From assembly GCA_963791495.1 (NCBI GenBank), contig CAWBST010000030.1, positions 124,001 through 188,000 of the forward strand: DNA of 64,000 bases, read 5' to 3'. Origin of the DNA: JAMXLO01 sp963791495 (lineage in GTDB: Bacteria; Pseudomonadota; Alphaproteobacteria; Acetobacterales; Acetobacteraceae). A program made the translations under genes and the position numbers. The notes below the pieces were generated by a model. That model saw nothing but the letters and a program-made list of their open reading frames with translations, did not search any database and was not told the origin of the DNA. Below are positions 60,241-64,000 of the stretch, one piece after another (position 1 is the first letter of the stretch; the number at the start of each line of letters is the position of its first letter).

Positions 60241-61154
60241 GCCGGTTCACGGATTTCTTTTGGCCTATCCTCGAAAAACCGACGCCTGCTGAGCTTAAAG
60301 ATGATGCCGCGTCGGAAGCAGCCGACATCGCGACCGCCCGCACCGAGAGCTGGGCGCGAAGCTCGGAGCTTGCATTGCAGGAAGCACGTCGCCTGGCCGA
60401 CTCGGAGGAGGATCGGCGCCGTACGACAGAGGGTAAGGCTTCAACCTATCTGTTGTTCGCCGCGGCATTCGCGGCCGCACTCATTCCGTTCCTTCCCGGT
60501 ATCCTAGAGGGCAAGACAGGTTCGGCACCACGGTGGCTGATCGCCATCATTCTCATCGTCGCAGCGCTCTATCTCATGGCCGCGGGGACTTGGGCATTCC
60601 GCGCGCTACGTGTCGGGACGTATCATCGATTGGATGTGGCCGAGCTGGCGCAAATATGGCGGCACAAGAGTCCCGCTCGCGCCTTGACCCGGGAGACATT
60701 CGCGCTGGCACGAATGAACTACCGCGCCGTCAACGAGAAGGTTTCGTGTATCAAGATGGTGCATGAGTTCATGGCACGGTCGTTTGTGGCGTTCGGAGTG
60801 TTAGTGGTGGTTGAAGCGGGATGGGAAGCCGTGCATTCGGTGACAGAGACGTTCCGGTCTCAACCCGTCATCGACCAAAGAGGCAAGTCCAAGCAGGACG
60901 AAAGCGGTGCTGCTGGATCGAATTCTCATGCGCCCGGCTCTCCCGGCGCGACCCCGCCCAGATCGGCCGCACAACCGCCGAGCGGAACGGTGAGTGGCAT
61001 AGACAAATCAGACACCAATTCATCGCCCCAGCCCGCCGCAAAGGTCGGAACGCCGAGTTCGGGGACAAACGCTCCGCCCGCTCCTGCCGCGCCTGCCGCG
61101 CCTGCCGCACCCGGCTCTTCTGGCCCGACCGGAGGGACTCCAGGGAACAGGTAA
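60237..61154 (+). CDS. Three-helix membrane protein, third gene of the putative graspetide operon
   Basis: A 305-aa protein from GTG 60237, overlapping the ligase stop (GTGA). A charged helical N-terminus (residues ~20-68, EDRRRTTEGKAS) is followed by membrane helices at ~70-90 (YLLFAAAFAAALIPFLPGIL), ~100-122 (LIAIILIVAALYLMAAGTWA) and ~180-197 (RSFVAFGVLVVVEAGWEA), then a ~95-residue Ser/Pro/Ala/Gly-rich tail. The two-helix plus one plan loosely recalls SLATT-type effector/sensor proteins, but I cannot assign it. It is not an ABC transporter or peptidase. It may handle export of, response to, or immunity against the modified peptide; all of this is inference. Confidence 0.7.
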   Translation: MSRFTDFFWPILEKPTPAELKDDAASEAADIATARTESWARSSELALQEARRLADSEEDRRRTTEGKASTYLLFAAAFAAALIPFLPGILEGKTGSAPRWLIAIILIVAALYLMAAGTWAFRALRVGTYHRLDVAELAQIWRHKSPARALTRETFALARMNYRAVNEKVSCIKMVHEFMARSFVAFGVLVVVEAGWEAVHSVTETFRSQPVIDQRGKSKQDESGAAGSNSHAPGSPGATPPRSAAQPPSGTVSGIDKSDTNSSPQPAAKVGTPSSGTNAPPAPAAPAAPAAPGSSGPTGGTPGNR

Positions 61155-61319
61155 CCCCGAATGACGGCTCTGCACCCAGAACTGACGTTCGCTCGTCCGA
61201 GTTACGGTCGCACGGCGCGGGGTTACTCACCTGCTATTTTCACACTTGCTCACACAGGGAGCCCCTAGCCGCCGGATTTTCCTTGCCTCCCGGCCGCCTC
61301 CTGTGTTCTACCTTTGTTC

Positions 61320-62027
61320 ATGTTCGCCGCGGCTCAAGCGCCCGCCCTAACTTTGGACCCCGATCCACCCGGGGCCGGCACGGACACGCCCAGCCGCATC
61401 GGCCGCGTCCTCGGCGTGCTCCGCAAGCTGATCGACTACGGCAGGCACCTCGCCACCACGGTCCAACAGCGTGCCGCCGCCCCTGGCTTCGCCCTATTCG
61501 CCAGACCCTTCGGCACCGCCGACCTCGCCGTCATCCTCGCCCGCATCACCGCCGGCCTGCACCGCGCCGCGACCCTGGAATCCAGGCTCTGCCAGCGCGC
61601 CGCACGCGGCCGGGACCTGACACCAACGTCCATCCGCCTGCCCGCCCCACGCCAGCCACGCCCGCCACGGCAGGTCGCGCCGCCCGACCACCAGCCGGCC
61701 GACCCCGCCGGGGCGCCGCGCCTCGCGGAGGATCCCCGCCTCGCGCGCCTCCCCACGGAACAAGAGATCGCCGCCGAAGTGCGTCGTCGCCCGGTCGGCG
61801 CCGTCATCGTCGACATCTGCCGCGACCTCGGCATCAGGCCCGGCGACTGCGACCGGCCGTTCTGGGACGAACTCTGCCACGCCATCATCGCCTACGGCGG
61901 CCGCCTCGCCGGCTTCTTCGACAGGCTGAACAAGCGGCCGTTCGACTACGACCTCAGCGACGATGCGGACCCCACATGGCCCACGGCACCGCCGAGACCT
62001 CCGGCGCTCGCCACCGGCCCGCCCTGA
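61320..62027 (+). CDS. Pro/Arg-rich uncharacterised protein
   Basis: About 235 aa from ATG 61320 (ATG 61314 also in frame). A helical N-terminal half (SRIGRVLGVLRKLIDYGRHL, FGTADLAVILARITAGLHRA) is joined by a Pro-rich linker (RLPAPRQPRPPRQVAPPDHQ) to a C-terminal helical part (LPTEQEIAAEVRRRPVGAVI, FWDELCHAIIAYGGRLAGFF). The codon use is strongly GC-biased. Similar proteins of unknown role are frequent in multiple copies in Acetobacteraceae-type genomes, from memory. It has no visible link with the RiPP-like genes before it. Confidence 0.6.
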   Translation: MFAAAQAPALTLDPDPPGAGTDTPSRIGRVLGVLRKLIDYGRHLATTVQQRAAAPGFALFARPFGTADLAVILARITAGLHRAATLESRLCQRAARGRDLTPTSIRLPAPRQPRPPRQVAPPDHQPADPAGAPRLAEDPRLARLPTEQEIAAEVRRRPVGAVIVDICRDLGIRPGDCDRPFWDELCHAIIAYGGRLAGFFDRLNKRPFDYDLSDDADPTWPTAPPRPPALATGPP

Positions 62028-62031
62028 CGAA

Positions 62032-62072
62032 GAAGATGGAACCGCAGATAAACGCAGATGAACGCAGATACG
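62032..62072. repeat. Left 41-bp inverted repeat of the GxxExxY element
   Basis: Begins GAAGATGGAACCGCAGATAA and contains tandem 10-bp units AACGCAGAT(G/A). The inverted complement of 62437-62477 with one mismatch. It ends 2 bp after the stop of the enclosed gene. Confidence 0.9.
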
Positions 62073-62073
62073 A

Positions 62074-62451
62074 TCAGAGGTTATGGACGATCCGTCGGAT
62101 CTCCAGGCGCGGCCTGCCGAAGTTCAGCAGCAGGCAAAGATGCATGCCCGTTGCCCGCAGGTAATTCATGCATTGCGCCTGATGTATATCATCGAGAGCC
62201 CTGACGGCTTTCAGTTCTACGAGGACGGCCGCCTCCACCAGCAGGTCGGCGGCATATTCGCCGACGATGACATCGTCATAGGTGACTGAAACACCTTGCT
62301 GCTGCGCAACCCTCAGCCCCGCCTTCCGCAACTCGTGCGCCAGGGCATTTTCATAGACCTTCTCGAGGAACCCAGACCCCAGCCCATTGGCGACGGCAAA
62401 GGCGCAACCAATGATCCGCTCCGACAGGGCATTCAGCGTATCTGCGTTCAT
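62074..62451 (-). CDS. GxxExxY family protein (PD-(D/E)XK nuclease-like)
   Basis: A 125-aa protein with the namesake motif in GLGSGFLEKVYENALAHELR (G-x-x-E-x-x-Y) and a nuclease-like core: VSVTYDDVIVGEYAADLLVE AAVLVELKA (D-x-x and E-x-K positions), with QAQCMNYLRATGMHLCLLLN FGRPRLEIRRI as the last helix and strand. It has the fold signature of small PD-(D/E)XK enzymes; the function is unknown. The start codon (MNADTL) lies inside the right inverted repeat and the stop 2 bp from the left one, so gene plus repeats form one ~446-bp unit. Confidence 0.9.
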   Translation of the reverse strand: MNADTLNALSERIIGCAFAVANGLGSGFLEKVYENALAHELRKAGLRVAQQQGVSVTYDDVIVGEYAADLLVEAAVLVELKAVRALDDIHQAQCMNYLRATGMHLCLLLNFGRPRLEIRRIVHNL

Positions 62452-62477
62452 CTGCGTTCATCTGCGGTTCCATCTTC
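62437..62477. repeat. Right 41-bp inverted repeat of the GxxExxY element
   Basis: Inverted complement of 62032-62072 with one mismatch. It contains the start codon and first codons (MNADT) of the GxxExxY gene, so the repeat is partly coding. Confidence 0.9.
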
Positions 62478-62507
62478 CTTCCTGCCCCCACCAACTTGCC
62501 AAAGCGT

Positions 62508-62963
62508 TTACCCTGCCCGCACCGCCGCCACCGTCGCCCCGGTGATCCGCCGCAGCTCCTCCGCCGTTGTCTTGAACACGTGGCTCGGCGAGCCCGCCGC
62601 CGCCCAGACCGGATCGAGCGCCAGCAGGTCCTCATCCAGCAGCACCATCGGCGGCGCCACGTGCCCGACCGGCGCGACGCCGCCGATCGCGAACCCGGTC
62701 ACCTGCCGCACCCAGTCGGCATCCGCGCGCCCGAGCTTCACCCCCAGCGCCGCCTCCGCCTTCGCCTGATCCACCCTGTTGGCTCCCGACGTGATCACCA
62801 CGGCGGCCCGCATGCCGCAGCGGAACACGATCGACTTGGCGATCTGCGCCACGGTGCAGCCGACCGCCGCCGCCGCATCGGCCGCGGTGCGCGTGCCCGT
62901 GGGAAACTGCGTGATGGTGTCGGCATGGCCCGCGGCCAGCAGTGCCGATCGCACGCGCTCCAC
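62508..62963 (-). CDS. YbaK/EbsC-type aminoacyl-tRNA deacylase domain protein
   Basis: About 151 aa from GTG 62963 (VERVRSALLAAGHADTITQF); an ATG at 63008 would add 15 residues and lies on top of the hemW start. Features of the YbaK/ProXp editing fold: AAAVGCTVAQIAKSIVFRCG (the essential Lys in AKS), VVITSGANRVDQAKAEAALG, GFAIGGVAPVGHVAPPMVLL (G-G-V-x-P-x-G-H) and SPSHVFKTTAEELRRITGA. It hydrolyses mischarged Cys- or Ala-tRNA-Pro in trans. It is divergent from the hemW fragment. Confidence 0.9.
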   Translation of the reverse strand: MERVRSALLAAGHADTITQFPTGTRTAADAAAAVGCTVAQIAKSIVFRCGMRAAVVITSGANRVDQAKAEAALGVKLGRADADWVRQVTGFAIGGVAPVGHVAPPMVLLDEDLLALDPVWAAAGSPSHVFKTTAEELRRITGATVAAVRAG

Positions 62964-63007
62964 CGAGCCGCCTGTTTCAGCTGGCGGACATCCTATATCT
63001 CCCCGCA

Positions 63008-63172
63008 ATGGAACCTCTGGCCCTCTATATCCACTGGCCGTTCTGCCTGGCCAAGTGCCCGTACTGCGACTTCAACTCCCACGTGCGGGAGCGCATCCCC
63101 CAGGCCCGCTTCCGCGCCGCGCTGCGCCGAGAGCTGGCCTGGGAGGCGGAGCGGCTCGGGCGCGAAGGTTGA
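63008..63172 (+). pseudogene. hemW: Truncated hemW (radical SAM heme chaperone/CPO-like), 5' end only
   Basis: Fifty-four codons of a HemW: MEPLALYIHWPFCLAKCPYC DFNSHVRERI, with the radical SAM Cys triad C-x3-C-x2-C complete, then RFRAALRRELAWEAERLGRE and a stop. The usual protein is ~380-400 aa and continues ...SIFFGGGTPSLM. After ~63167 the DNA is unrelated. The rest of hemW, if it exists, lies beyond the window. In relatives hemW directly follows rdgB; here 6.7 kb separate them. Confidence 0.88.
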
Positions 63173-63411
63173 CCACACCGTGCGGAAACGCAGCCAAACT
63201 GTTACGTGCTCGCTGGCCATCTGGTCCGGAGTTGTGGGTTGTATCTGCCAGGCCGATGGTTAATCACCCCACAACAGTATTGACGTCGATCCGGAGTTCG
63301 TGCAGCGCCGCCCCAAGTGCGCAATTGGCACATCGCCATTGCTGTCGCGGACCAGACTGGCGAAGTCGAGATTGACGGATTGCTTGCACTCAGGAGCAGC
63401 ACAATTGCCTG
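63173..63411. other. Foreign-looking stretch after the hemW break
   Basis: No intact gene. On the minus strand around 63270-63400 the frame reads LDFASLVRDSNGDVPIAHLG RRCTNSGS, which resembles the tail of small zinc-ribbon-type hypothetical proteins (G-D-V-P-I-A-x-L-x-x-R-C-x-x-C-G-S) but lacks the second Cys. It is probably a relic. Confidence 0.4.
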
Positions 63412-63756
63412 TTACATATAAAGGCTTCCACTAAACGTCCAAGCTGGCGAGGCTTCGTGAACAATCTGACAGCGGGCCAGTAGGTGATCCTTTGGATTCC
63501 ATTGCAAACTCGTTTGACTATTGGCGAGGTAGCATTTCGGCACATTGTGAGGGCCGAGGACTGCACACTTCTTTTCGAGAAGAAGGCGACGCATTTCGTC
63601 ACGATCCCACGGTACGCCTTGGTGCCATTCCGTTTGATCTGCGCATAAAGCCCGGGCGACGACCTCGTCGAGGTCAGTATCGGTCTCACAGCGATGGTGA
63701 AGGGCCGAAAGAAATCCGTCCACTATCTTTTTCACTGATTTAGGGCTTAACGACAT
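63412..63756 (-). CDS. Uncharacterised protein (114 aa)
   Basis: Start ATG 63756 (MSLSPKSVKKIVDGFLSALH) gives a compact, mostly helical protein with ETDTDLDEVVARALCADQTE WHQG and RDEMRRLLLEKKCAVLG, ending FSGSLYM. Its start overlaps the 3' end of the upstream minus-strand gene by 17 bp, suggesting a coupled pair. The family is not recognised. The base composition is less GC-rich than the surrounding housekeeping genes, in line with acquired DNA. Confidence 0.5.
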   Translation of the reverse strand: MSLSPKSVKKIVDGFLSALHHRCETDTDLDEVVARALCADQTEWHQGVPWDRDEMRRLLLEKKCAVLGPHNVPKCYLANSQTSLQWNPKDHLLARCQIVHEASPAWTFSGSLYM

Positions 63757-63997
63757 TAAAGGACGATGGTCCCCGCACGACCAAGTGCACTTCGAAGTCA
63801 GAGTGACCATCCCAGACTGCCTCGCCCGTGCGCCACGTCGCTGCCCTGAAGACTTTCCACAGCGGCCCGGCCCCATTCCCGAAGTTGACTTTGTGGCATG
63901 GCGATGTCACGCATTCCGCAAGCATGCGGCTCTCCGGCGGTGTCACTCCGTGCTCCCCGACGACTTTGTACCGGATATGCGCAGCTGCGTTCGGCAC
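63740..63997 (-). CDS. Uncharacterised protein, probably cut by the window edge
   Basis: Eighty-five codons to the stop at 63740, reading from near the right edge: IRYKVVGEHGVTPPESRMLA, ECVTSPCHKVNFGNGAGPLW and AVWDGHSDFEVHLVVRGPSS. It has the look of a beta-rich small protein. The first visible Met (63997) may not be the real start, because the frame runs on to the window end. It overlaps the start of the 114-aa gene, so both likely belong to one unit. No family recognised. Confidence 0.5.
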   Translation of the reverse strand: MPNAAAHIRYKVVGEHGVTPPESRMLAECVTSPCHKVNFGNGAGPLWKVFRAATWRTGEAVWDGHSDFEVHLVVRGPSSFNVVKP

Positions 63998-64000
63998 GCT

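Noticed and set aside
62032..62477. CRISPR-like reading of the tandem CGCAGATGAA units
   Set aside because: The units are 10-bp tandem repeats without spacers and lie in inverted orientation around a gene; no cas genes are present.
1..64000. tRNA, rRNA or CRISPR array anywhere in the window
   Set aside because: No cloverleaf-like stretch with the T-loop consensus, no rRNA-like sequence and no regularly spaced repeat array was noticed; a covariance-model scan would be decisive.

Overview
The window is a GC-rich (roughly 63-65%) bacterial chromosome segment. Its gene families and the rph-rdgB-hemW order suggest an alphaproteobacterium, most likely Rhodospirillales/Acetobacteraceae. This is an inference from gene content; no rRNA or tRNA is present to anchor it.

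Layout. 0.2-5.7 kb: a lytic-transglycosylase-like protein, the ABC-F factor ettA, and two small cassettes. Each cassette is bounded by a partial copy of the ettA 3' end. The first carries a protein of unknown function, the second a decayed hicA toxin with an intact hicB antitoxin. Small lipoproteins follow. 5.7-18.9 kb: ordinary metabolism (amidase, MmgE/PrpD, class II aldolase, GNAT, MFS, Ada/AraC regulator, 2-hydroxyacid dehydrogenase, flavin monooxygenase, MscS channel, ThDP enzyme). 19-24 kb: two TPR transferases, a frameshifted CaiB-type CoA transferase and a HepT-MntA toxin-antitoxin pair. 24-35.9 kb: a catabolic block on the minus strand (2-hydroxyacyl-CoA lyase type ThDP enzyme, RraA-like, HpaB-like flavin monooxygenase, molybdopterin dehydrogenase large subunit, RidA, VOC protein, Rieske oxygenase) opposite a LysR regulator and a MetE-like protein. 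36-43.5 kb: a dipeptide/oligopeptide-type ABC transporter, a second CaiB-type CoA transferase and a DMT exporter. 44-47 kb: SMP-30, SDR and a flavoprotein. 47.6-52.8 kb: an IS5-type transposase remnant and polysaccharide genes (O-antigen polymerase/ligase, GT2, large membrane protein). 52.9-55 kb: acyl-CoA-dehydrogenase-like and PhyH oxygenases. 55-63.2 kb: rph-rdgB, then an accessory island separating rdgB from a truncated hemW.

The most notable content is in that last island. At 58.85-61.15 kb lies a compact cluster that looks like a graspetide (omega-ester/amide RiPP) operon. It has a 137-aa precursor ending in three TKT-x4-5-(E/R)ERDD-like units, an overlapping MvdC/MvdD-type ATP-grasp ligase (one apparent frameshift), and an overlapping three-helix membrane protein. 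The same island holds a higB toxin split by a palindromic repeat with higA intact, an internally deleted serine recombinase, a decayed second copy of the rdgB 3' end, and a GxxExxY gene enclosed by 41-bp inverted repeats.

Two patterns recur. Partial, diverged copies of gene 3' ends (ettA, rdgB) bracket accessory cassettes. In both cassette regions the toxin is broken while the antitoxin is kept. At least eight otherwise healthy genes carry single-base frame breaks, five of them between 23 and 42 kb. These could be real decay or uncorrected assembly indels, and raw-read inspection is needed before calling these genes dead.
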